From positions 39,584,058 through 39,648,057 of the forward strand of contig CM040747.1 of NCBI GenBank assembly GCA_022829145.1: DNA of 64,000 nucleotides, read 5' to 3'. The notes below the pieces were generated by a model. The model worked only from the letters and a program-made list of their open reading frames with translations, was not told where the DNA came from and searched no databases. The DNA is from Albula goreensis (lineage: Eukaryota > Chordata > Actinopteri > Albuliformes > Albulidae). Positions 21,266 through 34,760 of this stretch are shown one piece after another (position 1 is the first letter of the stretch; every line of letters begins with the position of its first letter). A program made the position numbers and the translations under genes.

Positions 21266-22989
21266 GGTCTTACCTGAATAGAGTGTGTGGAAATACTGGT
21301 TAAAATCCTATACCTGCTTTAGATAAAGAGGTAAGAGGAGATGCTGTAAAAGTGTTCTTAGTTTTCCTCACAGACAGGGCAGCTGCTGGTGTCACAGAAG
21401 TTTTACCTTTCTCATTGGGATTGTGGTATACTAACATTGGGATATTCAAATAAAAATAAAAGATTGATAGTCATATAAGCTTTCTGTCAAGTCTAAAGAG
21501 TAATTTACTGTCACTTGCATTTTTCCTCATGCTTACTGTTAGTTTGGTGATTTAATCAAAGCAAACACCATGTTGGTTGTATATGTTAGCTGGGTTAAAT
21601 GCATTCATGACTTTGAACATGGATAAAGTTCTCAAGTGAAATAGTAAACTTGTTCATGAAGCAGTATAGGAGTAAATAACTTCATTTCCTCAAGGAGAAG
21701 TGCAAGTATTTTACTATGATGTTGAAAAGGCTACATGTATATCTTTATCAGATTATATAAAGTCTTTCTTACATATTTAAAATGAAACACAACTGTTGCT
21801 GATGTCCATGTTTGGTTTACAAGACTTTCATATGTTATGGGAATGAGAGCTCAAAAGAAACTGCCAGTGTGCTTTAATGCCAGCAGGAGAGGCCATGTTT
21901 AAAAGATCTGTTTGGGTGTTTGAGGTTACCAGTTATTTCTCCTGGCTTTGCTGCGACGTTCTGCTGTTTTGTGAAATTTTTTATAGATATAAAAGGCTCA
22001 TGTAGATGGAAAAGAAAGATAAGCATCTCCTTGTCTCTGTCATGTGGCGATGTTTAGGTCAAGCTTGGAGAAAATACAGCAAGACTGTCCATGATGCAGA
22101 GAGTTGTTGTGAACCTTGTTCAACATGGACGATTTTTCTCCAAGAAATTTAAAAACATATGCGGGTATTTGAGGGGTGTTGGAGAGGAGAAAACACAAGT
22201 GTAGGGAAGAAACGCTGAGCTGGACAAAATGAGTCTGATACAATGATACAATCCCTGATACAATCGCTGAATCAATCGTTAAATGTTCTAAGCAGGCAAA
22301 ATAAATTGTGGGTCTGCAATGGGTGTAATTGTGTGCTTTAGTTACGGCCCGCCAAGTTCTATGCACGGCCACCCATAGGAAAATTTCTGGCGATGCTAGT
22401 GCTACAACAGCATAATTGAATTCCTGAAATTCAGATATGACTTTTAGTTTTGGTGTGCCACACGAAGATCAGGCTGCCAACCTGCACACAAACCCTCTTT
22501 CCCCCGTAAGCGCCGCTTCACATACAGCCCTTTGAACTTGTTGCTTCTCAGGCCATTTGCGCGTGTTCGTAACAGCATCCATTCATACGTGTACTGTCTG
22601 TCGTTGAGTTGTGCTTTTTTTGGTATTAATACCGAAATTTCCTTAACTTTTCCTATTCCTTAAAAGTTTAGTTTTGCTTTGATTGTTTTAGTTAAGTTCA
22701 GTTAAGTAAAATGAAAAAAAAAAAAGCAGAAAAAATATTAAGTGTTTAAGTGCCGTAAGTACCGTACCGTACGTACAGTAGTAAGTTCAGGCCTCCCTCC
22801 TCCTCCTCCGCCACCTACCTCTGTTCGCCAGCCACCTCCGTTAGCCGCTGACGTTTGTTTCCAAGGTAAGAATTCTTCATAAAAGACCATTTTCATTTAT
22901 CATTTCTGTTTTCATAAATTTTGATATATAAAGTGTTATTGTCATCAGGGCGGAATGGATTAAAAAAAAGTCCATTATTTTAAATGGTG

Positions 22990-23470
22990 AAATTTACATT
23001 TACATGTATTCATTTGGCAGACGCTTTTATCCAAGGCGACGTACAAGGATTGGATACAGTCATCAACAAATCTAAATTGCATCTATCAATAATGCTACAG
23101 TTAATCTAATAATTACATCTACGTAATAATAGAATAGCCAGGAAGAATGGTACACAGCCAAGTAAAATATATAAAATTATTAAATTATAAAATTAGTATT
23201 ATACAATTAACAAATCTAAATACTAATACATTTACATTATAATGATGCATAATAGTTAAATAATGCAAACACATAATTATACTTAACACAAAATAGATGG
23301 ACAACAAGTTCTGATCTGAGCGTAGGATGTTCAGGGCAGATATTGCCTGAAGAGGTGGGTTTTCAGACCACGACGGAAGGATTGTAATGATTTAGCGAGG
23401 AGTTCCTTCCACCATTGGGGAGCTAACATGGAGAAACGCTGTAGACAGGATGGACAACTGTAATTGCCAA
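22990..23470 (-). mobile_element. 3' end of an L2-type LINE, reverse strand
   Basis: Reverse complement of the element at 1-505: the L2-like tail (CATTTGGCAGACGCTTTTATCC on +) is on the left and the ORF2 C-terminal coding part (CACGACGGAAGGATTGTAATG) on the right. Only a fragment of this element (about 33957-34020) survives in segmental copy B. Confidence 0.7.
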
Positions 23471-24112
23471 GTACAATACATTTCTTCACCTTGTGTCAAA
23501 TAACTGAAAAACATATACAGTGAGCGCTCGATTACTACACCTTGTCAAATAACTGGAAAAATATACACTGCTCCATTGCCAAGACTTTTTGTCAAAGAAC
23601 ATTAAAATAAAAATAAAAAACATTTTGCTATAGCTAAAATTAATCAAAATTAATACGTGTCAATTGGGACATGCATAATAGAGTCGATACTGTTTGCGAG
23701 AGGAAGAGCTTTCCAAAAACCAGCGAGCTAATTATCTGATCTCCTAGTCCATAGTCCAGTCTAGCTGGCCTGGACTGGCGAGCCGTTAGTTAACAAGGAT
23801 GGAGGCGTGCAGCGCGCCCCGAGGATGCATTCTGTAATGGAGCACATGTGACAGACCGCTCTGTCATAGGTATAGGTGAGCAAGGGGTCCGTTATCAATG
23901 TGTTTGTGAGAGAGCGAGAGCGGAGCAAAGAGGGGCTGAGCGATTCAATGCACTGCGCGCAGCTCTACAATAAAATTTTACCCATTTTAAATCGTACTTT
24001 AGGGGGCCCAAAGGAGGGGCCAGGCTTGTTGTCACGGGGACCCTGTCCCCTTAGAACCGCCACTGCTGCTCTACTTGTTGAGCTGTTCGTATACAACCAT
24101 GTTGTTGGAAAG

Positions 24113-24215
<103 letters not shown>

Positions 24216-24615
24216 CATCTACTTGTAGCCTACACAAATCAGCGATATACCCTGCTCATTCTAACTTCATTAAATCATTTGACATTCAATTCTCCTTGAA
24301 TGCGTTTATGAAGGCAACGCAACTTATTTCCTCAAAGACACTTTAAAACCAGAACGTCGGCTGTGTCCCTAGTAGTAAATGTGCGTCCTGTTTTTATTTT
24401 GTTGCTGCATATAACGCATTCACAACGTACATACCCGCTGACGAAGTATTAGCCTATGCGATGTCCAGGCAATATAGGTTATTTATTTCCATGCAGTTTA
24501 AGCAACGCAGTGTAAAGTGTGTGACGTTACACCAATTGAATTAGGGTATGCATTTAGCTAATTAACTACATAAATCCATATGTTGAATTTTCTCCAGCTG
24601 ATAAAAGTGACGTTA

Positions 24616-25220
24616 CCTTCTGTAACCGTGTAGTTTATGTGTTTATTATTTTTAATTGTAAATGTTATGTTGTCATCATTATCATTATTTTTTTATTATA
24701 TTAAGTGATTTTAATTATTGTTGTTTTGTGTTTAAATTGAGAGAAATTAGTAACTTTATTAATTATTTAATTTAGTGTAATATTTACTTTCAGTGGTTTT
24801 GTTTGTTGTTCTTATAAATGTTTTAGAGAGAGAGAGAGATAAGGTATGGGATGTGTGATGTTGGTTCCACGTGCCCGTGTTTTTTTTTGGGGAGGTACCG
24901 GAAATAGGAAACTGAGTCCAGAAAAGAGCGCGGTTGCCTCCATGTTGTTGCACCTGTGAGTAAGACACAGAATAAAGTCGTCCTGTCCTGCCGTAGCGGT
25001 GTGTGCTCATTGAAAGAATTATTTCCCTGCTTGTATCCTGCAACACCCACGACCCAGGCACGCTACTCAAAACCAGGGTTACACAATCGTCCCCGGCCTC
25101 CCCTACTTATATTGCATGATTACAGTGTGTCAGCAGCCGATAAAACTGTATTATTACAATATACAGTCACACAAAGTCGCAAGATACCTGCTGATGAAGT
25201 CTCAGTGATTGCACTTATTT
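24616..25220. other. Gene-free stretch
   Basis: Short (AG)n at about 24827; no gene recognised. Confidence 0.4.
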
Positions 25221-25225
25221 GCTAC

Positions 25226-27165
25226 CTACCACTCTTCCGTTCTGTTATTGATGACATTGACACGCGGAGAACTCATTAATTTAAAAACAGGCGACAGAGG
25301 TTTATATTTGTAACATCGTCCCGGAATTAAATCCAAGTTTTTATTCACTGATAGTTTTTGGGGAATGAAATGCGTATTTAGTAGTTTCGTAGACACAGCA
25401 GAGTGAAGGAAGGAAGAAGCCACACATGTCTCCATGTGCTGTGAGTTAGAGCTGCAGTAAGAGGGTGAGGTTAACTGGAAATATTTTGAGGAATAAAATG
25501 TGTATTTAGTAGTTCCGAACTGTATAAAACTGGATGTGTGGATTTGATAATAACCCAAAAATGAATTTAGATATTTTAGGCATATAGTAAAGCCTTACAT
25601 TGTGTACATTTCATTCCGTATCACACATTGATGTGCTTCGAATAAAAAATCCCTTAGAATAAATAGTGTAAGCATAAGGATGAAAACAGCTTCGCTTAGT
25701 TTTCGTAGACACAGCAGAGTAAAGGAGGGAAGAAACTGCACGTCTCATGTGAACAGTCCCAAGTAAAACTGAAAGCAACTTTTAAATCAACACGCCATTT
25801 TGAAGATTGAGAACAACATAAAAGAGCGAATGAAATAAGGTATGTAAAGAATTCAATAAGTATTGTGGAGTGCGACGGAGATGGGAGGAAAATTAAATGT
25901 GAGGGGGGATGTCGAAAGAAGGTCAATATAGAGGTGTAATCTCAGTCATACGCTTAATTTAGCAACAGCTTTTAACACGGAATATAAAATGGCGATTTAG
26001 GTCTGATAGAAGTTAATGACCTGAAAACAAACCCACCATATCGGGACGGAAGAAATGTTCGTTTTCAGATTTTGGCTGCGTTCCAGGAGTCAAATTTTTC
26101 TCCCCCTTTCCTCCACACATTTTCGGGGTAGGAAAGGAGGGGAGGAGAAAAAGTATTGGAACGCAGCTTTGGACTTTCCACGGGTCTGAGTGCGCGTACT
26201 TTTGGCTAAATAATGTTTTTGTGTTTATCAGGAAAACGGAATTGCCAACCAACAGTAAGGGTTGACCATATTCCGATAAACTATCGGGAAATGAACCGAT
26301 TAGAAAACAATAAAACTGAATACACGTCGTTACATATTTCAAAGCAAAAACCGAAACTATTCGGACCTTGGAAAAGACTTTTCTTTCAATTATTATTTTT
26401 TGATGCGTACTTTCCGTTTTGCCTCTTTGCGGAAGTTTGCGAAGCTTCTATTTTATCTGTCGTGGGTTTGACTAAACCAAGCGTTTAGATCTCCTGCATC
26501 GGGCAGTTAGCACAGTAGGTGTATTTTACAGCATGTATTTTGAAGGAAGACATGATAGACGAGAGTTTGGGAAAGAGTAAAGTGTCGGTTATTTTGGCTA
26601 ATTGAAAGAAATAAAAGGCATATTTCCCTTGCTTTATACTTTCTGTTGTCAAGCAAGAAGAAGTATTTGTAATATCCGTTAAACCGTTCAATCGTTCACC
26701 GTAGTCGTCATCAAATAAATACTTTTTTATTTTATTGAGGGGGAATAAAACATATTTGCAGAGGTAAACAAACTTAACTTTTCACCGGGGATACGAGCAG
26801 GCTGAGACTGAGCTTGGAAACTGCGTGTGTGTGGGAGCTCTGATTATTTGCCATATAAGAATATCATAAATTTACGGGGTTATAGCCTACATGCGCGATG
26901 TGAATATTTCAACACCTATTCGCAAGGTGGTTCTTTATCATAGGGCGGAAACACCGGGACGATGAACCAAAAGTTGAATTCATAAATTAAATTTGAATTT
27001 AGCCTGCTCTGACAACGAACCGATCAGCATGCTGAATATCAGAATAGTTTGGACCGGAATTTTCTGTTACTTGATGTATAATTTGAAAACGTATGAAAAC
27101 AGCCTGTGAATTGTAAATGAAAGTTTTACTGAACTAAAGTTGTCTGCCAATCAAACAGAACCCGA
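25226..27165. repeat. Segmental duplication, copy C
   Basis: Matches 28390-29930 over most of its length: 25260-26700 with 28430-29700, and 27000-27165 with 29760-29925. A partial 58-bp minisatellite unit is embedded at 25425-25480. No intact gene; the open frames in both copies lack conserved domains. Confidence 0.85.
26075..26167. mobile_element. Foldback (hairpin) MITE, 93 bp
   Basis: GCTGCGTTCC at the left pairs with GGAACGCAGC at the right, and the arms continue through a TTTTTCTCC...CTTTCCT / AGGAAAGG...GAAAAA purine-pyrimidine stretch. The same element is at 29103-29210. Confidence 0.8.
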
Positions 27166-27420
27166 TTGTGCAAATGGCCATATCTAACGACAACAGTTTT
27201 TAGAGGTAGGCTAAAGGAGAGCAATTTTCACTTTCTTTTTTTTTATTTTGTATGTATTCCGTTGTTTTTTTTATTTCTGTCACATAAAACAAAACAAACA
27301 AAAAAAAAAACAGAATATATCATCGTCAGCCGGGTTTCTCCTCTTTTTGTAACAGTAGCCTAATGAGATGAGACATGGGAACCAATTCAGAGAAAATATA
27401 GTATGAGAACTTTTATCTGC
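27166..27420. other. Gene-free stretch with A- and T-rich runs
   Basis: Contains CTTTCTTTTTTTTATTT and a poly-A run at 27301-27310; no gene. Confidence 0.4.
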
Positions 27421-27423
27421 AGG

Positions 27424-27462
27424 GTGTGTGTGTGTGTGTGTGCGTGTGCGTGTGTGTGTGTG
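27424..27462. repeat. (TG)n microsatellite
   Basis: TG run with two GC interruptions. Confidence 0.95.
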
Positions 27463-27464
27463 TT

Positions 27465-27862
27465 CAATGTGCTGTGAATTAGAGATGCAGTAAGAGGATG
27501 AAGTTTACTGGAAGCTCTGTCTCCATGTGCTGTGAGTTAGAGCTGCAGTAAGAGGATGAGGGTAACTGGAAGCTCTGTCTCTATGTGCTGTGAGTTAGAG
27601 CTGCAGTAAGAGGATGAGGTTAACTGGACTCTCTGTCTCCATGTGCTGTGAGTTAGAACTGCAGTAAGAGGATGAGGTTAACTGGACTCTCTGTCTCCAT
27701 GTTCTGTGAGTTAGAGCTGCAGTAAGAGGATGAGGTGAACTGGAAGCTCTGTCTCCATGTGCTGTGAGTTAGAGCTGCAGTAAGAGGATGAGGTTAACTG
27801 GAAGCTCTGTCTCCATGTGCTGTGAGTTAGAGCTGCAGTAAGAGGGTGAGGTTAACTGGAAA
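27465..27862 (+). repeat. 58-bp minisatellite, array 1
   Basis: About six to seven units beginning TCCATGTGCTGTGAGTTAGA and containing GAGGATGAGGTTAACTGGAA. The same repeat precedes the NLR exons at 40.4 and 42.1 kb. Here no NLR exon follows the array. Confidence 0.92.
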
Positions 27863-27869
27863 CAACTTT

Positions 27870-28235
27870 TTAGTCAAGAACTGTTACAATCCCTGCATTT
27901 AAATGACACTGAACATAGCATTGTGTTATTAATAGAAGAAAAGCTTAAGCACTTGGAAAAACTTAGCAAACTGGACATTTTTGACACACTTCTAAACAAC
28001 ATTGCCAAGCTGAAAAACATGGTCACGATATTTAAAGTTGAATCCAAGGAGCTCAAAAATGTTGTCCCAGATCTACGATCCGAAATCACTAACTTCAAAA
28101 AAGAAAACCACCTTTTGAAAGGATCACTTATGTACCTTCAAACCAGGTCAATGAGAGACAATCTAATATTTAAAGGAATTCAAGAGGCAAACAACGAAAA
28201 TCCAGAGAAACTAGGGGAGACCGGGATGATTGTAA
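27870..28235 (+). pseudogene. L1-type LINE ORF1 fragment
   Basis: An open frame from 27923 encodes a heptad-rich coiled coil (about residues 5-75, for example IEEKLKHLEKLSKLD) followed by SMRDNLIFKGIQEANNENPE, which looks like the start of an L1 ORF1p RRM domain (typically RDNL.F.GI.E). After about residue 105 the frame runs into unrelated duplicated DNA, so the RRM and C-terminal domain are missing. The fragment is sandwiched between the 58-bp array and duplication copy D. Confidence 0.55.
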
Positions 28236-28389
28236 CAATTTTTACTTTTGCATCTATTACTCTGCTCTTCTTTGTGCTAGACCTTTCAAAATTTGATACA
28301 AGGTACCCGCATATATATGAAAATGAAATTATCCCAAAGACTCCAATGCGAATAGACATTGTGAAAATCTATTCACAGTATTCTAGTCT

Positions 28390-29930
28390 TATATTTCCTA
28401 CCTACCACTCTGCCGTTCTGTTATTGATGACATGGACACGCGGTGAATTCATTTATTTAAAAACAGGCGACAGAGGTTTATATTTGTAATATCGCAAGTT
28501 TATTCACTGATTGTTTTGGGGGAATAAAATGTGTATTTAGTTGTTCCGAACTGTATAAAACTGGATGTGTGGATTTGATAATAACCCAAAAATGAATTTA
28601 GATATTTTAGGCATATAGTAAAGCATTACATTGTGTACATTTCATCCCGCATCACACATTTATGTGCTTCGAATAAAAAATCCCTTAGAATAAATAATAT
28701 ATGCATAAGGAAGAAACAGCTTCGCTTAGTTTTCGTAGACACAGCAGAGTAAAGGAGGGAAGAAACTGCACGTCTCATGTGAACAGTCCCAAGTAAAACT
28801 GAAAGCAAATGTTAAATCAACACGCCATTTTGAAGACTGAGAACAACATAAAAGAGCGAATAAAATAAGGTATGTAAAGAATTCAGTAAGTATTGTGGAG
28901 TGCGACGGAGATGGGAGGAAAATTAAAAGGGAGGGGGATGTCGAAAGAACGACAATATTGAGGTATAATCTCAGTCATACGCTTAATTTAGGAACAGCTT
29001 TTAACACGGAATATAAAATGGCGATTTAGGTCTGATAGAAGTTAATGACCTGAAAACAAACCCACCATATTGGGACGGAAGAAATGTTCGTTTTGAGTTT
29101 TGGGCTGCGTTCCAGTACTCAAATTTTTCTCCTCCTTTCCTCCCCTCCTTTCCTCCACATATTTTCGGGGTAGGAAAGGAGGGGAGGAGAAAAAGTATTG
29201 GAACGCAGCCTTTCCACGGGTCCGAGTGCGCGTACTTTTGGCTAAATCTTGTTCTTTTGTTTATCAGGAAAACGGAATTGCCAACCAACAGTAAGGGTAG
29301 ACCATATTCCGATGAACTATCGGGAAATGAACCGATTAGAAAACAATAAAACTGAATACATGTCGTTACATGTTTCAAAGCAAAAACCGAAACTATTCGG
29401 ACGTTGGACTTTTCTTTCAATTATTATTTTTTGATGCGTACTTTCCGTTTTGCCTCTTTGCGGAAGTTTGAGTAGCTTCTATTTTATCTGTCGTGGGTTT
29501 CACTAAACCAAGCGTTTAGATCTCCTGCATCGGGCAGTTAGCACAGTAGGTGTATTTTACAGCATGTATTATGAAGGAAGATATGATAGGCGAGAGTTTG
29601 GGAAAGAATAAAGTGTCAGTTATTTTGGCTAACTGAAGGAAATAAAAGGCATACTTCCCTTGCTTTATAATTTTCTGCAGTGCAGAAATGAGAAGTATTT
29701 GTAATTAATTAATTCAACATTTGTAACCAAAAGTTTAATTAATGAATTAAATTTAAATTTAGCTTGCTCTGACAACGAACGGATCAGCATGCTGAATATC
29801 AGAATAGTTTGGACCGGAATTTTCTGTTACTTGATGTATAATTTGAAAACGTATGAAAACAGCGTGTAAACTGTAAATGAAAGTTTTACTGAACTAAAGT
29901 TTTCTGCCAATCAGACAGAGCACGATATAT
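28390..29930. repeat. Segmental duplication, copy D
   Basis: Partner of 25226-27165 with scattered substitutions and a shorter 3' part (about 300 bp of copy C missing). Contains its own copy of the foldback element. Confidence 0.85.
29103..29210. mobile_element. Foldback (hairpin) MITE, 108 bp
   Basis: GGCTGCGTTCC and GGAACGCAGCC ends with long complementary arms. About 15 bp longer than the copy at 26075 because of a duplicated CTCCTTTCCTCC block in the left arm. Confidence 0.82.
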
Positions 29931-30049
29931 ACACACACATATAAAAAACCTGCATAAGCGTGTTTTATATTGTGACATCTCAAAACACCTTATTAATATG
30001 AACAAATACCCGCTCGCAGTTCATAATAGATAGCGTGTTTGGTTCACTT

Positions 30050-30275
30050 CCTGTAGTTGGGTCGGATCACGTTCTCACCACAAACGAACCGTTCCAGAGT
30101 TCGTTTGTAACCGGACCGAGACCACCTCCTTAACACGGTGCGGTTGTTTTGGTTCGCACCCGTGTGCGATTGCTGTGTTCACACCTGCCCAAGCGAACCG
30201 CACCAATGGGGTGAACGCTCCAGGGTTCGATTCAACCGAACTAAACAAAAGAGATGTGAAAGCACCCTTAATCAC
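30050..30275. mobile_element. Probable non-autonomous DNA element
   Basis: GC-richer block with repeated GGTTCG/CGAACC motifs in both orientations (GTTCGTTTG, CAAACGAACC, AAGCGAACCG, GGTTCGATT) and an end GTGAAAGCACCCTTA typical of fish MITEs. Ends and family not established. Confidence 0.35.
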
Positions 30276-31560
30276 CATGTCGAGATCAACGAGTCTCTAA
30301 ACTTGTTTATCTCATGCCCTGTCAGTTTATATAAAAGTACAAGATCTTCTTCACTAGACACTAGATATGTTGCTGCTGGTATTAGATGAAAAGGATCCGT
30401 TTTTATTTTATAATCATGGAAAATATACGAATGGATTATGAAAAGGGATGAGTAAAAGTATGGCAATGGTAGGATAGGTAAAGTATTGCAATTATATTAA
30501 AGTTATGGACTAGTATTCATTGTTGTACGCCAGGGCCAAAATTTTACCATAAATCTAAGGTTTGGCAATTGGTGACATAATAAAACGCTTAACAAGGAAA
30601 CCGCTTAACGAGGCTTAATGCACCTATACGACGAGCTAGAGACACAAACATTGCATACTTGAAGTGCAGAATAACTACTAACTGTGTACCAAAGCATTAC
30701 GTATTTTTTAATGAAATGACTACTTTGAACCTTTTCCATTTTCAAATGGAAAACCAAAATGTGAGGTGATGCAACTGTAAAGAGCAAGTTGTGAATGCGA
30801 TTCCATGACATTTATTCCCTTACATTGTTGAGGCTGCTGTTACCCAAGTAACCATCATGTTTCTAATCTCAAGATGCGTATCCTTTGTCATTATTCAATT
30901 CACATGTGAAGCTCCACCATTTACATATCTTCATATGGCGTGCTTTGGTCATGTGTGGATAATGATGGATGATGGGTGATGATGATTAGTAGTATTATAT
31001 TAGTAACTGATTATTTAAAATAATGATTAACTATGATAATCAATCATAAAAATAACAAATGGGAAATCACAGATTTGTTAAAAATACAGTTTTATTCTTT
31101 AGAAAAGAAATTTATATCCACAAAAATTTGCCTTCCTGTTACAAGAAAATTCAATATGAACAAAGGCATTCTTATTCACAAAAACATCACACAAAATAGT
31201 ATAGGAGAAGGGTCACAGCAAATTGACACTTCTCACTGATATAAGTGGAGAGGGGCCTGAGTCAAATCTCAGACTGGCCCAATTTACTTTATCATGTGAA
31301 AATATGAACCATTTATACAATTCATTTCAGAGAGTTACGATTGGAGAGGTACATAGGGGCAACCATTCAGTGCCCACACACTTTCATTCTTCAGGCCAAT
31401 GAGCAGCACCACAAACTCACAATCTCATAACTGCCATGGCTTATTAGAGCAGGAGTGAGGAACACAGAAATGAGGCCACACTGTGGATGATGTACTGCAG
31501 AGGTTTTGCCATTCAGCACCCATTGGCTGCTTCACTATCGTTCTTCAGATAAAGCATGAT
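30276..31560. other. Gene-free AT-rich stretch
   Basis: No recognised gene or repeat. Confidence 0.4.
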
Positions 31561-31565
31561 AGGGC

Positions 31566-31778
31566 GTGATGGGCGGTAAGCAGTGCCACAAACTCACCGC
31601 TCATCTCATCGCTCCCATCATGCCTCTTTACAAAGGACAGATGGACTCTCTGAGAGATAAAGGCCTGTGTTTCAGCTGCTTACAGGAAGGGCATATGAGT
31701 AAATCCTGTGAGGGGACGTTAAGCTGCCAAATCTGCATCACCCCAATACATGCGATTGCTGACCTTACCAGCATTTAG
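31566..31778 (+). pseudogene. BEL/Pao-type retrotransposon gag zinc-knuckle fragment
   Basis: A 70-codon open frame encodes DKGLCFSCLQEGHMSKSCEG followed by LSCQIC. The Cys spacing (CxxCxxxGHxxxxC) is a zinc knuckle, and the DKGLCF-C-GH-SK-C-L-CQIC context resembles BEL/Pao retrotransposon polyproteins in fish. No protease, reverse transcriptase or LTR is seen nearby; the frame runs directly into the 32-bp minisatellite. Confidence 0.55.
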
Positions 31779-31784
31779 ATTCTG

Positions 31785-33010
31785 CATGGGGCAGTAAGAG
31801 AGGGCAGACTCTCTACAGAGGGGCAGTTAGAGAGGGCAGACTCTGTGCAGAGGGGCAGTTAGAGAGGGCAGACTCTGTATAGAGGGGCAGTTAGAGATTG
31901 CAGACTGTATAGAGGTGTAGTTTATGAGGGCAGATTCTGTACAAAGGGGCAGATAAAGAGGGCAGACTCTGTACAGAGGGGCAGTTAGAGAGGGCAGACT
32001 CTGTACAGAGAGGTAGTTAGAGAGGGCAGACTCTGTACAGAGGGGCAGTTAGAGAGGGCAGACTCTGTACAGAGGGGCAGTTAGAGAGGGCAGACTCTGT
32101 ATAGAGGGGCAGTTAGAGAGGGCAGACTCTGTACAGAGGGGCAGATAAAGAGGGCAGACTCTGTACAGAGGGGCAGTTAGAGAGGGCAGACTCTGTACAC
32201 AGGGGCAGATAAAGAGGGCAGACTCTGTACAGAGGGGCAGTTAAAGAGGGCAGACTCTGTACAGAGGGGCAGTTAGAGAGGGCAGACTCTGTATAGAGGG
32301 GCAGTTAGAGAGGGCAGACTCTGTACAGAGGGGCAGATAAAGAGGGCAGACTCTGTACAGAGGGGCAGTTAGAGAGGGTAGACTCTGTACAGAGGGGCAG
32401 TTAGAGAGGGCAGATTCTGTACAGAGGGGCAGTTAGAGAGGGCAGACTCTGTGCAGAGGGGCAGTTAGAGAGGGCAGATTCTGTACAGAGGGGCAGTAAG
32501 AGAGGGCAGACTCTGTACAGAGGGGCAGTTAGAGAGGGCAGACTCTGTACAGAGGGGCAGTTAGAGAGGGCAGACTCTGTATAGAGGGGCAGGTAAAGAG
32601 GGCAGACTCTGTACAGAGGGGCAGTTAGAGAGGGCAGACTCTGTATAGAGGGGCAGGTAAAGAGGGCAGACTCTGTACAGAGGGGCAGTTAGAGAGGGCA
32701 GACTCTGTACAGAGGAGCAGTTAGAGAGGGCAGACTCTGTACAGAGGGGCAGTTAAAGAGGGCAGACTCCAAACAGAGGGGCAGTTAAAGAGGGCAGACT
32801 CTGTACAGAGGGGCAGTTAAAGAGGGCAGACTCCAAACAGAGGGGCAGTTAAAGAGGGCAGACTCTGTACAGAGGGGCAGTTAGAGAGGGCAGACTCTGT
32901 ACAGAGGGGCACTTAGAGAGGGCAGACTCTGTACAGAGGGGCAGTTAAAGAGGGGAGACTCTGTACAGAGGGGCACTTAGAGAGGGCAGATTCTGTACAG
33001 AGGGGCAGTT
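31785..33010 (+). repeat. 32-bp minisatellite, large array
   Basis: About 38 tandem copies of a 32-bp unit (GAGAGGGCAGACTCTGTACA then GAGGGGCAGTTA) with recurring variants: TATAGAG for TACAGAG, AGATAAAG for AGTTAGAG, CTCCAAAC for CTCTGTAC. The variants recur in a pattern that suggests higher-order copying of multi-unit blocks. Confidence 0.95.
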
Positions 33011-34760
33011 AAAGTGGTCTTACCTGAATAGAGTGTGTGGAAATACTGGTTAAAATACTATACCTGCTTTCGATAAAGAGGTAAGAGGAGATGCTGTAAA
33101 AGTGTTCTTAGTTTTCCTCACAGACAGGGCAGCTGCTGGTGTCACAGAAGTTTTACCTTTCTCACTGGGATTGTGGTATACTAAGATTGGGATATTCAAA
33201 TAAAAATAAAACATTGATAGTCATATATGCTATCTGTCAAGTCTAAAGAGTAATTTACTGTCATTTGCATTTTTCCTCATGCTTACTGATAGTTTGGTGA
33301 TTTAATCAAAGCAAACACCATGTTGGTTGTATATGTTAGCTGGGTTAAATTCATTCATGGCTTTGAACATGGATAAAGTTCTCAAGTGAAATAGTAAACT
33401 TGTTCATGAAGCAGTATAGGAGCAAATAACTTCATTTCCTCAAGGAGAAGTGCAAGTATTTTACCATGATGTTGAAAAGGCTACATGTATATCTTTATCA
33501 GATTATATAAAGTCTTTCTTACATATTTAAAATGAAACACAACTGTTGCTGATGTCCATGTTTGGTTTACAAGACTTTCATATGTTATGGGAATGAGAGC
33601 TCAAAAGAAACTGCCAGTGTGCTTTAATGCCAGCAGGAGAGGCCATGTTTAAAAGATCTGTTTGGGTGTTTGAAGTTACCAGTAATCTCGCCTGGCTTTG
33701 CTGCTACAGTCTGCTGTTGTGTGTCAAGTTTTATAGATATAAAAGGCTAATGTAGATGGAAAAGAAAGACAAGCATCTCCTTGTCTCTGTCATGTGGCAA
33801 TGTTTTGGTCAAGCTTGGAGAAAATACAGCAAGACTGTCCATGATGCAGAGAGTTGTTCAACCTTGTTCAACATCAACAATTTTTCTTCGAGAAATTTAA
33901 TAATATATGCGGGTATTTGAGGGATGTTGGAGAGGAGAAAACGCAATTGCTTGGATTTTAGCTCCATTGGGGAGCTAAAATGGAGAAACACTGCAGACAG
34001 GATGGGCAACTGTAATTGCAAAGTCCAATAAATTGCTTCACCTTGTGTCAAATAACTGAAAAACATATACAGTGAGTGCTCGATTACTACACCTTGCCAA
34101 ATAACTGGAAAAATATACAGTGCTCCATTGCCAATACTTTTTGTCAAAGAACATTAAAATAATAATAAAAAAAACATGTTGCTATAGTTAAAGTTACTCA
34201 AAATTAATACGTGTCAGTTGGGACATGCATAATAGAGTTGATTGTGTTTGCGAGAGGTACAGCTTTCCAAAAGCCAGCGAGCTAATTATCTGATCTCCTA
34301 GTCCATAGTCCAGTCTAGCTGGCCTGGACTGGCGAGCCGTTAGTTAACAAGGATGGAGGCGTGCAGCGCGCCCCGAGGATGCATTCTGTAATGGAGCACA
34401 TGTGACAGACCGCTCTGTCATAGGTATAGGTGAGCAAGGGGTCCGTTATCAATGTGTTTGTGAGAGAGCGAGAGCGGGGCAAGGAGGGGCTGAGCGAATC
34501 AATGCGCTGTGTGCAGCTCTACAATAAAATTGTACCCATTTTAAATAGAACTTTAGGGGGGGCACAGGGGGGCCAGGCATGTTGTCACGGGGGGCACTGA
34601 TTTTCTCAGAAGACACTTTAAAACCAGGCTATAGGCTGCGTCCCTTGTAAAGTGTGCAACGTTACACCAATTTAATTACGGTATGCATTAGCTACTTAAC
34701 TAAATATATCCCTATGTTGAATTTTCTCCAGATGCTAAAACTGACGTTACATTTCATTGA
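33007..34760. repeat. Segmental duplication, copy B
   Basis: Near-identical partner of 21265-24615, lacking about 1.2 kb between 33950 and 33960 relative to copy A, and lacking the (TA)n array. Confidence 0.85.

Noticed and set aside
31785-33010. CRISPR-like regular repeats
   Set aside because: Contiguous 32-bp units without spacers in vertebrate DNA; this is a minisatellite.
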